The position numbers and the translations under genes were made by a program. Under the pieces are notes generated by a model. That model ran no database searches, was not told where the DNA came from, and was given only the letters and a program-made list of their open reading frames with translations. Positions 24,623-33,858 of a stretch of DNA of 64,000 nt are shown here, in pieces. This DNA comes from Burkholderia ubonensis subsp. mesacidophila (GTDB taxonomy: Bacteria; Pseudomonadota; Gammaproteobacteria; Burkholderiales; Burkholderiaceae): the NCBI RefSeq assembly GCF_002097715.1, contig NZ_CP020737.1:620001-684000 (forward strand). Reading direction: 5' to 3'. Position 1 is the stretch's first letter, and every line of letters begins with the position of its first letter.

Positions 24623-26710
24623 GTGAACGTTTTCTTCGAGGAATCGGGCAGTTTCAAGGCGGGCAGCGTGCTGTCGCGCCAGGGCGATGCGTTTCAGGTC
24701 GAGCTGCCCGGCGGGCGGCGCGCGAAGGTGCGCGCGAAGGACGTGCTGATCGAATTCGAGAAGCCGGCCGCGAGCGAGCTGATGCAGCAGGCCGACGCGG
24801 CCGCGCAGCAGATCGACCTGGATTTCCTGTGGGAATGCGCGCCGGCGGAGGAATTCGCGTATACGGCGCTCGCCGCGGAATACTTCGGCGAGACCTACGG
24901 CCCGGTCGAGCGCGCGGCGCTCGCGCTGCGCCTGCACGGCTCGCCCGTCTACTTCCGCCGCAAGGGGCGCGGGCAGTACCAGCGCGCGCCGGAAGAGCAG
25001 CTGAAGATGGCGCTCGCGTCGCTCGAGCGCAAGCGCCAGCAGGCGCTCGTGCAGGCGCAGTACGAGGAAGAGCTGAAGGCCGGCAAGCTGCCCGCCGCGT
25101 TCGACGGCAAGGTGCTCGGGCTGCTGACGCGCCCGGACAAGAACGCGATCGAATACAAGGCGCTCGAGGCGGCGGCCGGCGCGCGCGGCGTATCGCCGGC
25201 GCGGCTGATGCTCGACTGCGGCGGCATCGCGTCGGCGCGCGCGCTGCACGAGGCGCGCTTCCTCGCCGAATTCTTCCCGCACGGCACGGGCTTCCCGCCG
25301 GTGGCGGTCGGCAGCCTGCCGGACGACCTGCCGCGCGCCGACGTCAATGCCTTCTCGATCGACGACATCACGACGACCGAAATCGACGACGCGTTCTCGG
25401 TCGAGCACCTGGCCGACGGCCGCGCGCGGATCGGCGTCCACATCGCGGCGCCGGCGCTCGGCGTCGTGCGCGGCGACGCGGTCGACGCGATCGCGCGCAC
25501 GCGCCTGTCGACCGTCTACATGCCCGGCGACAAGATCACGATGCTGCCGGACGACGTCGTCGACGTGTTCACGCTGAAGGAGGGCGACTACCGCCCGGCG
25601 CTGTCGCTGTACATCATCGTGAACCGCGAGACGCAGGAGATCGTCGCGAACGAGACGCGCGCGGAACTCGTGTTCGTCAAGAACAACCTGCGCCACAACA
25701 CGCTCGACGAGCTCGTCACCGAAGAGACGCTCGCCGACGGCAGCGGCGATTATCCGCACAAGGACGACATCGCGGTGCTGTGGCCGCTCGCGCAGGCGCT
25801 GTTCGAGAAGCGCCAGCTGGCGCGCGCGGGCTACGGCCTGAAGCGCGAAGTGCAGCGCAACACCGATTACAACTTCTACGTCGACGGCGAACACGTGACG
25901 ATCACGCCGCGCCGGCGCGGCTCGCCGCTCGACCTGATCGTGTCGGAGCTCGCGATCCTCGCGAACTCGACGTGGGGCGCGTTCCTGCACGACCACACGG
26001 TGCCCGGCATCTATCGCTCCCAGCGGGGCTTCGGCGCGCCGGGCCCGAAGCGCACGCGCATGCAGACGAGCGCCGCGCCGCACGAAGGCCTCGGCGTGCC
26101 GCAGTACGCGTGGAGCACGTCGCCGCTGCGCCGCTACGTCGACCTCGTCAACCAGTGGCAGCTGCTCGCGTGCGTGCAGCATGGCGTCACCGCGAAGCTC
26201 GCCGCGCCGTTCAAGCCGAAGGACGCCGACCTCTACGCGGTCGTGCAGGGCTTCGACGACACCTATTCCGCGTACGCCGACTACCAGCGCCGGATGGAAT
26301 ATTTCTGGTGCCTGCGCTGGCTCGTCCAGGAAGGCAAGAAGCAGGTCGTCGCGAGCGTCGTGAAGGGCGACCTCGTGCGTCTGGAGGACGTGCCGCTGCT
26401 GCTGCACGTGCCGGCGCTCGGCGTGCATGCGCGCGGCACCCGCGTGCTGCTCGACGTGATGTCGATCGACGAGCTGACGATCGAGGCATCCGTGCGGCTG
26501 CTCAACGTGCTCGACGCGCCGGTCGTGTCGGGCGGCGAAGCGGCCGAAGAAGAGGAAGACGGCGAGAACGGCGACGACGTGCTGCTCGACGCGGACGACG
26601 CGTCGGCGCAAGCCGAGGCCGAAGCGCTCGCCGAGGCGGATGCCGGCCCTGCGCAGGGCGATGGCGCCGCAGCCGAAAGCAACGGCAACGAGGAGGAGCG
26701 CGCATCATGA
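24623..26710 (+). CDS. RNB-domain exoribonuclease (RNase II family)
   Basis: A 695-residue 3'-5' exoribonuclease of the RNase II/R superfamily. The RNB domain spans about 235-560 and holds the metal-binding cluster SIDDITTTEIDDAFS at residues 245-259; the position of E. coli RNase II Asp207 appears to be Glu253. Motifs HDHTVPGIYRSQ and STSPLRRYVDLVNQWQL are also typical. A weak S1-like end follows, then a very acidic, low-complexity tail (about 635-695, EAAEEEEDGENGDD). GTG start at 24623, no other start fits better. Stop overlaps the aroE start. Confidence 0.88.
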   Translation: MNVFFEESGSFKAGSVLSRQGDAFQVELPGGRRAKVRAKDVLIEFEKPAASELMQQADAAAQQIDLDFLWECAPAEEFAYTALAAEYFGETYGPVERAALALRLHGSPVYFRRKGRGQYQRAPEEQLKMALASLERKRQQALVQAQYEEELKAGKLPAAFDGKVLGLLTRPDKNAIEYKALEAAAGARGVSPARLMLDCGGIASARALHEARFLAEFFPHGTGFPPVAVGSLPDDLPRADVNAFSIDDITTTEIDDAFSVEHLADGRARIGVHIAAPALGVVRGDAVDAIARTRLSTVYMPGDKITMLPDDVVDVFTLKEGDYRPALSLYIIVNRETQEIVANETRAELVFVKNNLRHNTLDELVTEETLADGSGDYPHKDDIAVLWPLAQALFEKRQLARAGYGLKREVQRNTDYNFYVDGEHVTITPRRRGSPLDLIVSELAILANSTWGAFLHDHTVPGIYRSQRGFGAPGPKRTRMQTSAAPHEGLGVPQYAWSTSPLRRYVDLVNQWQLLACVQHGVTAKLAAPFKPKDADLYAVVQGFDDTYSAYADYQRRMEYFWCLRWLVQEGKKQVVASVVKGDLVRLEDVPLLLHVPALGVHARGTRVLLDVMSIDELTIEASVRLLNVLDAPVVSGGEAAEEEEDGENGDDVLLDADDASAQAEAEALAEADAGPAQGDGAAAESNGNEEERAS

Positions 26711-27570
26711 ATCCGGCCGCGTCGACGCGCGGGCCCGACCGCTACGTCGTGTTCGGTAACCCGGTGGCGCACAGCAAGTCGCCGTTCATCCACGCGCAGT
26801 TCGCCGCGCAGACCGGCGAGCCGGTCGTCTATGAGCACCGGCTCGCGCCGGTCGACGGCTTCGAGCCCGCCGTGCGCGCGTTCATTGGCGAAGGCGGCCG
26901 CGGCGCGAACGTGACGGTGCCGTTCAAGCTGGACGCGCACGCGCTCGCCGACACGCTGTCGCCGCGCGCGGCGGCCGCGGGCGCGGTGAACACGCTGCGC
27001 TTCGACGCCGACGGCATCTTCGGCGACAACACCGACGGCGTCGGCCTGGTGCGCGACATCGAGACGAATCTCGGCGTGCGCCTCGCCGGCGCGCGCATCC
27101 TGCTGCTCGGCGCGGGCGGCGCCGCGCGCGGCGTCGTGCTGCCGATGCTCGATCGCGCGCCGCTGTCGATCACGATCGTGAACCGCACGGCCAGCAAGGC
27201 GGAAGTGCTCGTCGGCCAGTTCACGCAGGCCGCGCACGACGCGGGCTGCACGCTCGCGGGCGGCGGCCCGGACACGGTGCGTGCGGAGCCGTACGACGTG
27301 ATCGTCAATGCGACCGCGGGCAGCCTCGACGCCGCGTTGCCGGAATGCGACCCGGCCGCGTTCGGCCCGGATACGCTCGCGTACGACATGATGTACGGCG
27401 CGCAGCCGACCGTGTTCATGCAGCACGCGGCGTCGCTCGGCGCGCGTGCGGCGGACGGGCTCGGGATGCTCGTCGAGCAGGCGGCCGAATCGTTCTTCGT
27501 CTGGCGCGGCGTGCGGCCGGACAGCGCGCCGGTGCTCGCGGCGCTGCGCCAGGCGCTCGCCGCCCATTGA
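26707..27570 (+). CDS. aroE: shikimate dehydrogenase
   Basis: NADP-dependent reduction of 3-dehydroshikimate to shikimate. The 287 residues contain the substrate site [20 protein letters not shown], the catalytic Lys/Asp motifs [10 protein letters not shown] and [11 protein letters not shown], the NADP loop [17 protein letters not shown] and NRT that selects NADP. It overlaps the RNB gene by four bases (ATGA) and is followed 16 bases later by mtgA, so these genes form one operon. aroQ of the same pathway lies 6 kb upstream on the other strand. Confidence 0.97.
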   Translation: MNPAASTRGPDRYVVFGNPVAHSKSPFIHAQFAAQTGEPVVYEHRLAPVDGFEPAVRAFIGEGGRGANVTVPFKLDAHALADTLSPRAAAAGAVNTLRFDADGIFGDNTDGVGLVRDIETNLGVRLAGARILLLGAGGAARGVVLPMLDRAPLSITIVNRTASKAEVLVGQFTQAAHDAGCTLAGGGPDTVRAEPYDVIVNATAGSLDAALPECDPAAFGPDTLAYDMMYGAQPTVFMQHAASLGARAADGLGMLVEQAAESFFVWRGVRPDSAPVLAALRQALAAH

Positions 27571-27586
27571 GCGGGGCCGGCGGCAG

Positions 27587-28327
27587 GTGGTCGCGGTAAG
27601 CGGTGCGCAGCGGCGCGAGCGGGCGGTCGGCCCGGTGCGCTGGCTCGTCTACGCGGGCTCGGTGTTTGCGGGCGCGTGGCTCGTGACGCAGCTCTACTAT
27701 TTCGCGCAGATCGCGATCTGGTCGGTCGTGAACCCGGGCTCGACCGCATTCATGCGCACCGACGCATGGTGGCTGTCGCGCGACAATCCCCCGGCGTCGA
27801 TCCGGCATCAATGGGTGCCGTACGACCAGATCTCGCGCAACCTGAAGCGCGCGCTCATCGCGTCGGAGGACGCGACCTTCGCGACCAACAACGGCTACGA
27901 CGCCGACGCGATCCTGCAGGCGTGGGAGAAGAACAAGGCGCGGGGCCGCATCGTCGCCGGCGGCTCGACGATCACGCAGCAGCTCGCGCGCAACCTGTTC
28001 CTGTCGCGCGAGAAGAGCTACGTCCGCAAGGGCCAGGAGCTGATCATCACGTGGATGCTCGAGACGCTGCTCGACAAGGAGCGGATCTTCGAGATCTATC
28101 TGAATACCGTCGAATGGGGGCGGGGCGTGTACGGCGCCGAGGCGGCCGCGCGCTACTACTACCGGATTCCGGCCAGCCGGCTCGGCGCGTGGCAATCCGC
28201 ACGCCTCGCGGTCATGCTGCCGAAGCCGCGCTATTTCGACGCGCATCGCGGCACCGCCTACCAGGCGCAGCGCGCGGCCGTCATCGCGCGGCGCATGGGC
28301 GCGGCCGCGCTGCCGCAGTCGGAGTAA
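27587..28327 (+). CDS. mtgA: monofunctional peptidoglycan glycosyltransferase
   Basis: Membrane-anchored family GT51 enzyme that polymerises lipid II into glycan strands without a transpeptidase domain. After a hydrophobic anchor ([20 protein letters not shown]) come motif 1 [15 protein letters not shown], motif 2 [17 protein letters not shown], motif 3 [13 protein letters not shown] and motif 4 [16 protein letters not shown] chose a GTG start (246 residues) because it keeps the anchor and leaves a short gap after aroE; the exact start is uncertain. Confidence 0.92.
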   Translation: MVAVSGAQRRERAVGPVRWLVYAGSVFAGAWLVTQLYYFAQIAIWSVVNPGSTAFMRTDAWWLSRDNPPASIRHQWVPYDQISRNLKRALIASEDATFATNNGYDADAILQAWEKNKARGRIVAGGSTITQQLARNLFLSREKSYVRKGQELIITWMLETLLDKERIFEIYLNTVEWGRGVYGAEAAARYYYRIPASRLGAWQSARLAVMLPKPRYFDAHRGTAYQAQRAAVIARRMGAAALPQSE

Positions 28328-28755
28328 GCGCGCCGCTCGTTCTGCACGAGCGGCAATTCAGCGGTTCCTGCCTCATTTTTGCGCTGCAACGCATGCGCGC
28401 CATCAAGCATTGCGCACGCATTATCTAGACGAATTCCTCTATTTCAGTTCGCTGACCAATACCCGTGTTCGGTCCCTGTTTGGTTGCTGGCGCAACGAAA
28501 AACCCGGCAATTTTTAGCGGATTCGAATAAACACGCAGCTTGTTGAAAGCCGCGCGAAATGCAACGTTTCGGAAGTCGAATCATTTCTGAAAGCTCCGCG
28601 CCGCATCGAATTTCCTTCGAATATTTCCAAATTTTTCAAAGCGGAACGGCTCACGTATATTGGCCTGCGCCTCGGCCTATCGGCCGTGCCTTCGAGGCGG
28701 GGGGCGGCCTATCCGACCGCTCGACACAACAACATTCGAGAGAAGGAAAACAACG
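28328..28755. other. AT-richer intergenic region before the S10 peptidase
   Basis: 428 bases with no gene seen. GCCGCTCG...CGAGCGGC (28332-28354) is a hairpin just after mtgA but without a T-run. The stretch 28480-28665 is unusually AT-rich for this genome, and TATATT at 28656-28661 is a possible -10 for the peptidase gene, with no clear -35. Confidence 0.45.
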
Positions 28756-30372
28756 ATGCCAGCGAGCAAAGCGAAGTTGTTATTGGGTGCAGTTCTCGCT
28801 TCGCTGATCCTGGCGGCGTGCAATGGAGACGACGTGACGTCGGCCTCCAGCTCCGCAAGCGCCGACAGCTCAGCCGATACCGCTTCCACGGCGGACAAGC
28901 CTTACAACGATCCCAACCGCTATTCGTCAGACCCGGGCGCGTCGATCACCGCGTCGGCCGCGCTCGAACGCGCCGCCGTCACGCATCACCAGATCACGCT
29001 GAACGGCAAGACGATCCGCTACACGGCCACCACCGGCCACCTGACCGCGCGCAATCCGCAGACGGGCGCGCCCGAGGCGTCGTTCTTCTACGTCGCGTAT
29101 ACGGCCGACAACCAGCCGGCGGCGCAGCGGCCGGTCACGTTCTTCTATAACGGCGGGCCGGGTTCCGCATCGGTGTGGCTGCATCTCGGCTCGTTCGGCC
29201 CGCGGCGCGTCCAGACCGGCGACCCGAACGCGAACACGTCGTCGTTCCCGTTCGTCGACAACGCGGAGAGCCTGCTCGACACGACCGACCTCGTGTTCGT
29301 CGACGCGATCGGCACCGGCTTCTCGGAAGCGGTTGCGCCGAACACGAACCAGTCGTTCTGGGGCGTCGACGAGGACGCGGGCGCATTCCGCGACTTCGTG
29401 ACCCGCTACCTGGCGGTGAACCAGCGCGGCAGCTCGCCGAAATATCTGTTCGGCGAATCGTACGGGACGCCGCGCACCGACGTGCTCGCGAACCTGCTCG
29501 AAAGCGCCGGCGTGAATCTCACGGGCATCGTGCTGCAGTCGTCGATCCTCGACTACAACAGCAACTGCGACATGGCGAGCAACAACATCGGCAGCTCGAA
29601 CAACGGTTCGAGCCCGGTGAGCTGCGCGGGCTTCGTGCCGAGCTACGGCCAGGTCGGCGCGTACTACCAGCTCGACAATCCGAACCCGTCCAGCATGCCG
29701 CAGTACGCGGACCAGATGCGTCTGCTGACGGCGGGCACCTACGTGCCGGCAGTGAACGCCTACCTCGCGAACCATACGGCGCCCCCGGGCAGCCTCATCA
29801 CGACGATGGCGAATGCCACCGGCGCGAAGGCGCCGATGTGGCGCGCCGATTTCAACGTGGTCCCGACCTCGTATGACAACAGCTACCAGCTGTCGCTGAT
29901 CCCGGGCACGCTGATCGGCCGCTATGACGCACGCGTGAACGTACCGGTGTCGAGCCCGCTCGCGTCGGAAGGCGATCCGTCGAGCACGTTCATCACGAAG
30001 CCGTTCACCGACACGATCGGCCGCTATCTGCCGAACGAGCTGAAGTACACGGCGCAATCGGCCTATTCTGTAAGCAGCAATGCGATCCAGACGTGGGACT
30101 GGAGCCACGACGGCCTCGCGATGCCCGACACGATCCCCGACCTTGCCGCGGCGCTGACGCTGAATCCGGCGCTGAAGGTGCTGTCGCTGAACGGGTACCA
30201 CGACATCGCGACGCCGTTCTACCAGACGGAGCTCGATCTCGCGCGGCTCGGGTCGCAGCCGAACCTGACGATCAAGGACTATCAGGGTGGACACATGGTC
30301 TATCTCGACGATACGTCGCGTCCGCAGGAGAAGGCCGACCTCGTGACCTTCTACAACGCGATCGCGCATTGA
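28756..30372 (+). CDS. S10-family serine carboxypeptidase-like lipoprotein
   Basis: A 538-residue exported protease. The signal peptide ends in lipobox LAAC with Cys22, followed by a Ser/Ala-rich spacer (SASSSASADSSADTASTA). The S10 features are present in order: oxyanion region FYNGGPGSASVW near 132-143, nucleophile Ser235 in FGESYGTPR (the family usually has GESYGG), Asp483 in LNGYHDIATPF and His513 in QGGHMVYLDD. Start ATG 28756 has a GAGAAGGA site upstream. S10 enzymes are less common in bacteria than in eukaryotes; substrate unknown. A small EF-hand gene follows after 79 bases. Confidence 0.92.
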   Translation: MPASKAKLLLGAVLASLILAACNGDDVTSASSSASADSSADTASTADKPYNDPNRYSSDPGASITASAALERAAVTHHQITLNGKTIRYTATTGHLTARNPQTGAPEASFFYVAYTADNQPAAQRPVTFFYNGGPGSASVWLHLGSFGPRRVQTGDPNANTSSFPFVDNAESLLDTTDLVFVDAIGTGFSEAVAPNTNQSFWGVDEDAGAFRDFVTRYLAVNQRGSSPKYLFGESYGTPRTDVLANLLESAGVNLTGIVLQSSILDYNSNCDMASNNIGSSNNGSSPVSCAGFVPSYGQVGAYYQLDNPNPSSMPQYADQMRLLTAGTYVPAVNAYLANHTAPPGSLITTMANATGAKAPMWRADFNVVPTSYDNSYQLSLIPGTLIGRYDARVNVPVSSPLASEGDPSSTFITKPFTDTIGRYLPNELKYTAQSAYSVSSNAIQTWDWSHDGLAMPDTIPDLAAALTLNPALKVLSLNGYHDIATPFYQTELDLARLGSQPNLTIKDYQGGHMVYLDDTSRPQEKADLVTFYNAIAH

Positions 30373-30451
30373 CCCGATGCGCGGACCGGCGGCGCGCGCC
30401 ACGGCGCGAGCCGCCGGCTGTCGACGACCTCATTCCAGACTGGAGCCTGAC

Positions 30452-30850
30452 ATGAAGAAGCGATTTATCGTCATCGCCGCGGCGCTCGCCTGCGGCAGTC
30501 TCGTCACCTCGCTCTGCGCGTTCGCGCAGGCGAGCGACGCCGCCGCACCCGTGCGGTCCCGCCAGGCGCAGCTCGGCGATCCGTACGTGCCGCCGGCCGC
30601 GCGCAAGCCGACCGCGGGCACGCAGACGACCGGCGCCGCGCTGCACGCGCAGGTGGTGGCCAAGCTCGCCCGGCAGTTCCGCGCGGCCGACACGCAGAAC
30701 ACCGGCTCGGTGACCGAAGCGCAGGCGCGCGCGGCCGGACTCGGCTACGTCGCGAACCACTTCCGGCAGATCGACTCGACCGGCAGCGGGCGCGTGTCGT
30801 TCAGCGACGTGCAGCGCTACATGCAGACGCGCGACGCGAGCCAGCAGTAA
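30452..30850 (+). CDS. small secreted EF-hand protein
   Basis: A 132-residue protein with a cleavable signal peptide (MKKRFIVIAAALACGSLVTS...AFAQA). Two EF-hand-like loops are visible in the second half: DTQNTGSVTEAQ and DSTGSGRVSFSD, each with the Asp-x-Asn/Thr-x-Gly spacing of calcium ligands. It is expected to act in the periplasm or outside. It follows the S10 lipoprotein gene on the same strand and is closed by a strong hairpin, so the two may be a functional pair, which is inference from position only. Confidence 0.82.
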   Translation: MKKRFIVIAAALACGSLVTSLCAFAQASDAAAPVRSRQAQLGDPYVPPAARKPTAGTQTTGAALHAQVVAKLARQFRAADTQNTGSVTEAQARAAGLGYVANHFRQIDSTGSGRVSFSDVQRYMQTRDASQQ

Positions 30851-30870
30851 CCACATCGCGAGCACGACTA

Positions 30871-30911
30871 ACGGGGGCGGAACCTGCAGCGAATGCGGGT
30901 TCCGCCCCCGT
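30871..30911 (+). terminator. strong hairpin after the EF-hand gene
   Basis: A 14-bp perfect stem (30871-30884 with 30898-30911, 13-base loop). The 3' side is followed by ATTACATC, so it is a stable transcript end but not a classic T-run terminator. Confidence 0.6.
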
Positions 30912-31005
30912 ATTACATCGTGGTCATGCATCGTGGCCGCGCGTTAACGCCGCGAATCCCGGTGTCACGTGGTTGCACGCCGCAATATCTCAGTATCTGG
31001 ACAAC

Positions 31006-31030
31006 GCATTCAAATATTGGAGCTGAATGC
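31006..31030. promoter_or_regulatory. inverted repeat upstream of the IclR gene (candidate operator)
   Basis: GCATTCA (31006-31012) and TGAATGC (31024-31030) flank an 11-base AT-rich spacer, in the middle of a 376-base gene-free interval (30851-31226). Its size fits a regulator site for the adjacent IclR protein. No clear -10/-35 pair was found in this interval. Confidence 0.45.
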
Positions 31031-31226
31031 GCGCACTCCTACAATCCGAAGCACATCGACAGGCTTCGGACTCCTGCATCGCGCGGCGCCCGACGCACAC
31101 GGAGACACTTTCCATGACGTTCGCCGGGCGCTTTCCTCGGTGCATCGACCGCCGCTTCGCCGCGGCGCCGGATCACGGTCCGGCGCGCGCAGCGGCATGA
31201 CCGATTCCGCTGGAGACAGCCCGCCC

Positions 31227-32129
31227 ATGACCAAGATGCCCGTACCCTTTGCCCTCGACATCCGCCGTCCGGCGCCGGACGGCGCGCCGCCGCTCACCGA
31301 CAGCATCGGCGCGACCAGCACGCCGCTCGATCTGGCCGCGCAGCAGGCCGGCACGCAGACGCTCCTGCGCGGCCTCGCGATCCTCGAGGCGATCGCGAAC
31401 GGCGCGCGCGACATGCGCGCGATCGGCGCGGCGCTCGGCACGACGCGCAGCACCACGCATCGTCTCGTCAGCAGCCTCGTGCAGGCGCGCTACCTGCGCC
31501 AGGTGCAGGGTGGCTACCTGCTCGGCCCGAAGCTGATCGAGCTTGGCACGATCGCGCTCGAGCAGATGCCGCTGACCGCGGTCGCGCGGCCGCATCTGGA
31601 GGCGCTCGCCGAAGCGACGCTCGACACGATCCACCTCGGCGTGCGCGACGGCGACGACGTGCTCTACATCGACAAGATTCCCGGCACGCGCGGGCTCGAG
31701 ATGCGCTCGCGCGTCGGCCACCGGATGCCGCTCGCGTCGACCGGCATCGGCAAGGCGATGATGCTCGACCTCGAGCCCGACACGTGGCGCGCGCTGTTCG
31801 AAGCCGCGCGGCGCGCGCTCGCCGGCGTGAATTTCAAGCCGGACCGCCACCCCGACGCAAGCGCGTTCCTGCAGCGCATGGCGTATTACGCGGCGGGCGG
31901 CTACACGTTCGATCTGGAGGAAAACGAAGCGTCGATCCGCTGCGTCGCCGCGCCGATCCGCGATGCGTCCGGCGCGATCGTCGCGGCGGTGTCGGTCGCG
32001 AGCACGATTCCGTACATGCCGCACGACCGGATGGACGAACTGATTCCGCTCGTGCAGCGCGAAGCGCGAGCCATTTCCGCGGAGCTGGGCTGGAGCCCGC
32101 CGCAGGGTACCCGCAGGATCAAACGATGA
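31227..32129 (+). CDS. IclR-family transcriptional regulator
   Basis: A 300-residue DNA-binding regulator of the sugar cluster it heads. The N-terminal winged helix is at about 45-105 (TLLRGLAILEAIANGARDMR, TTRSTTHRLVSSLVQARYLR), followed by the IclR effector domain (VGHRMPLASTGIGKAMMLDL, ENEASIRCVAAPIRDASGAI). ATG 31227 is chosen because GGAG lies 12 bases upstream; another ATG at 31197 has no ribosome site. Its stop overlaps the dgoK start (ATGA). Effector is probably 2-dehydro-3-deoxygalactonate or a related acid, inferred from neighbours. Confidence 0.92.
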   Translation: MTKMPVPFALDIRRPAPDGAPPLTDSIGATSTPLDLAAQQAGTQTLLRGLAILEAIANGARDMRAIGAALGTTRSTTHRLVSSLVQARYLRQVQGGYLLGPKLIELGTIALEQMPLTAVARPHLEALAEATLDTIHLGVRDGDDVLYIDKIPGTRGLEMRSRVGHRMPLASTGIGKAMMLDLEPDTWRALFEAARRALAGVNFKPDRHPDASAFLQRMAYYAAGGYTFDLEENEASIRCVAAPIRDASGAIVAAVSVASTIPYMPHDRMDELIPLVQREARAISAELGWSPPQGTRRIKR

Positions 32130-33151
32130 CGAACCCGACCCGGATCGCTCCGGAAACCTTCACTGCCGCCCCGTCGCTGATCGCGCTCGACTGGGGCACG
32201 ACGTCGCTGCGTGCGTACCTGTATGACGCGCACGGCGCGCTGCTCGCGACGCGAAGCCGCGCGGCGGGCGTGATGCACGTGCCGGCCGGCGGTGCGCGCG
32301 CGTTCGACGCCGCGTTCGAGGACGCGTGCGGCGACTGGCTCGACCGCGCGCCCGGCGTGCCGGTGCTTGCCGCCGGCATGGTCGGCAGCGCGCAGGGCTG
32401 GCGCGAGGCGCCTTACGTCGAAGCGCCGGCGGGCGCCGACGCGCTGGTCGCCGGCATCGTCACGATCGAAAGCGCGCGCGGCGCGACGGTGTCGATCGTG
32501 CCGGGCGTGATCGCGACGGGCGAACTGCCCGACGTGATGCGCGGCGAAGAAACGCAGATCGTCGGCGTGCTCACTGACGGTTCTTCGTTTGAATCAGATC
32601 ATTCAGGGGTACTGATCGGCCTGCCGGGCACGCATGCGAAATGGGCGTGGGTGAAGGACGGGCTCATCGAGCGCTTCCAGACCTTCATGACGGGCGAGCT
32701 GTTTGGCGCGCTGCGCGATCACACGATCCTCGGCCGCACGATGCGCTCGCCCGAGGAACCCGATCGCGCGGCATTCCTGCGCGGCGTGTCGGTCGCGCGC
32801 GGCGCGCAGCGGGCCGGCTTGCTCGCGACGATTTTCAGCACGCGCACGCTGGGCCTCACCGGTCGTCTCGCGCCGCAAGCGCAGGGCGACTACCTGTCCG
32901 GCCTGCTGATCGGCCACGAACTGAATGCGCTCGACGCGATGCTCGCGGAACGCGGCGTCGCGCTCGCGAACCAGCCGCTGCTGCTGATCGGCGACGACGC
33001 GCTGTGCGCGCGCTACGCGGCCGCGCTGCAGGCGTTCGGCTGCCCGCATGCGCGGGTCGTCGCCAACGCGACCGAGCGCGGGCTGTGGCGGATCGCGTCG
33101 CGCGCCGGGCTCGTGCGCGCGGACGGCGCGCCGGTCAGCGCCGATCTATGA
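32126..33151 (+). CDS. dgoK: 2-dehydro-3-deoxygalactonokinase
   Basis: Phosphorylates 2-dehydro-3-deoxy-D-galactonate with ATP in the De Ley-Doudoroff galactose pathway. The 341 residues show the ASKHA-fold phosphate loop LIALDWGTTSLRAYLYD, AAGMVGSAQGWREAPYV, and LIGLPGTHAKWAWVKDGLIE followed by TFMTGELFGALRDHTILG, all typical of DgoK. It overlaps the IclR gene by four bases, and dgoA follows. Confidence 0.95.
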   Translation: MTNPTRIAPETFTAAPSLIALDWGTTSLRAYLYDAHGALLATRSRAAGVMHVPAGGARAFDAAFEDACGDWLDRAPGVPVLAAGMVGSAQGWREAPYVEAPAGADALVAGIVTIESARGATVSIVPGVIATGELPDVMRGEETQIVGVLTDGSSFESDHSGVLIGLPGTHAKWAWVKDGLIERFQTFMTGELFGALRDHTILGRTMRSPEEPDRAAFLRGVSVARGAQRAGLLATIFSTRTLGLTGRLAPQAQGDYLSGLLIGHELNALDAMLAERGVALANQPLLLIGDDALCARYAAALQAFGCPHARVVANATERGLWRIASRAGLVRADGAPVSADL

Positions 33152-33180
33152 ACCCAACCGTTTGCGGAGGAAAGTCATCC

Positions 33181-33858
33181 ATGTCGTCCGAACTCACGCT
33201 GCCCGCGCCGTATGCGCCGCATCCCGCGCTGATGCGGGCGTTCGCCGCGTGCCCGCTGATCGCGATCCTGCGCGGCATCGCGCCCGACGACGCGCCGGCG
33301 CACGGTCACGCGCTCTATGAAGCGGGTTTCCGGATCGTCGAAGTGCCGCTCAACTCGCCCGAGCCGTTCGACAGCATGACGGCGCTGCGCCGCGCGCTGC
33401 CCGACGACGCGATCGTCGGCGCCGGCACCGTGCTGCGGCCCGAGTACGTCGACCGCGTGCGGGATGCGGGCGGCGCGCTGATCGTGATGCCGCACAGCGA
33501 CGGCGCGGTGATCCGCCGCGCGCGGGAGCTGGGCCTCGCGAGCGCGCCCGGCGTCGCGACGCCGACCGAGGCGTTCGCCGCGCTCGCGAACGGCGCGGAC
33601 GTGCTGAAGATGTTCCCGGCCGAGCAGCTCGGCGTGACGATCGTGAAGGCGTGGCGCGCGGTGATCGATCGCGCGGTGCCGCTGGTGCCGGTCGGCGGCG
33701 TCACGCCCGACAACATGCAGCCGTTCCTCGCGGCCGGCGCGAACGGCTTCGGCCTCGGCTCCGCGCTGTACCGGCCCGGCCAGTCCGCCGACACGACCGC
33801 GGCCAACGCGCGCGCGTTCCAGGCCGGGCTGCGCGCCGCGCGCGGCGGAGCCGCGTGA
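33181..33858 (+). CDS. dgoA: 2-dehydro-3-deoxy-6-phosphogalactonate aldolase
   Basis: Class I aldolase that splits KDPGal to pyruvate and glyceraldehyde 3-phosphate, the step after DgoK. The 225 residues of this KDPG-aldolase-family barrel include PLIAILRGIAPDDA, the catalytic Glu in FRIVEVPLNSPEP, AGTVLRPEYVD and the Schiff-base Lys143 in DVLKMFPAEQLG. ATG 33181 has GGAGG 10 bases upstream; an ATG at 33148 overlapping the dgoK stop is the alternative. Its stop shares one base with the next start (TGATG). Confidence 0.95.
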   Translation: MSSELTLPAPYAPHPALMRAFAACPLIAILRGIAPDDAPAHGHALYEAGFRIVEVPLNSPEPFDSMTALRRALPDDAIVGAGTVLRPEYVDRVRDAGGALIVMPHSDGAVIRRARELGLASAPGVATPTEAFAALANGADVLKMFPAEQLGVTIVKAWRAVIDRAVPLVPVGGVTPDNMQPFLAAGANGFGLGSALYRPGQSADTTAANARAFQAGLRAARGGAA

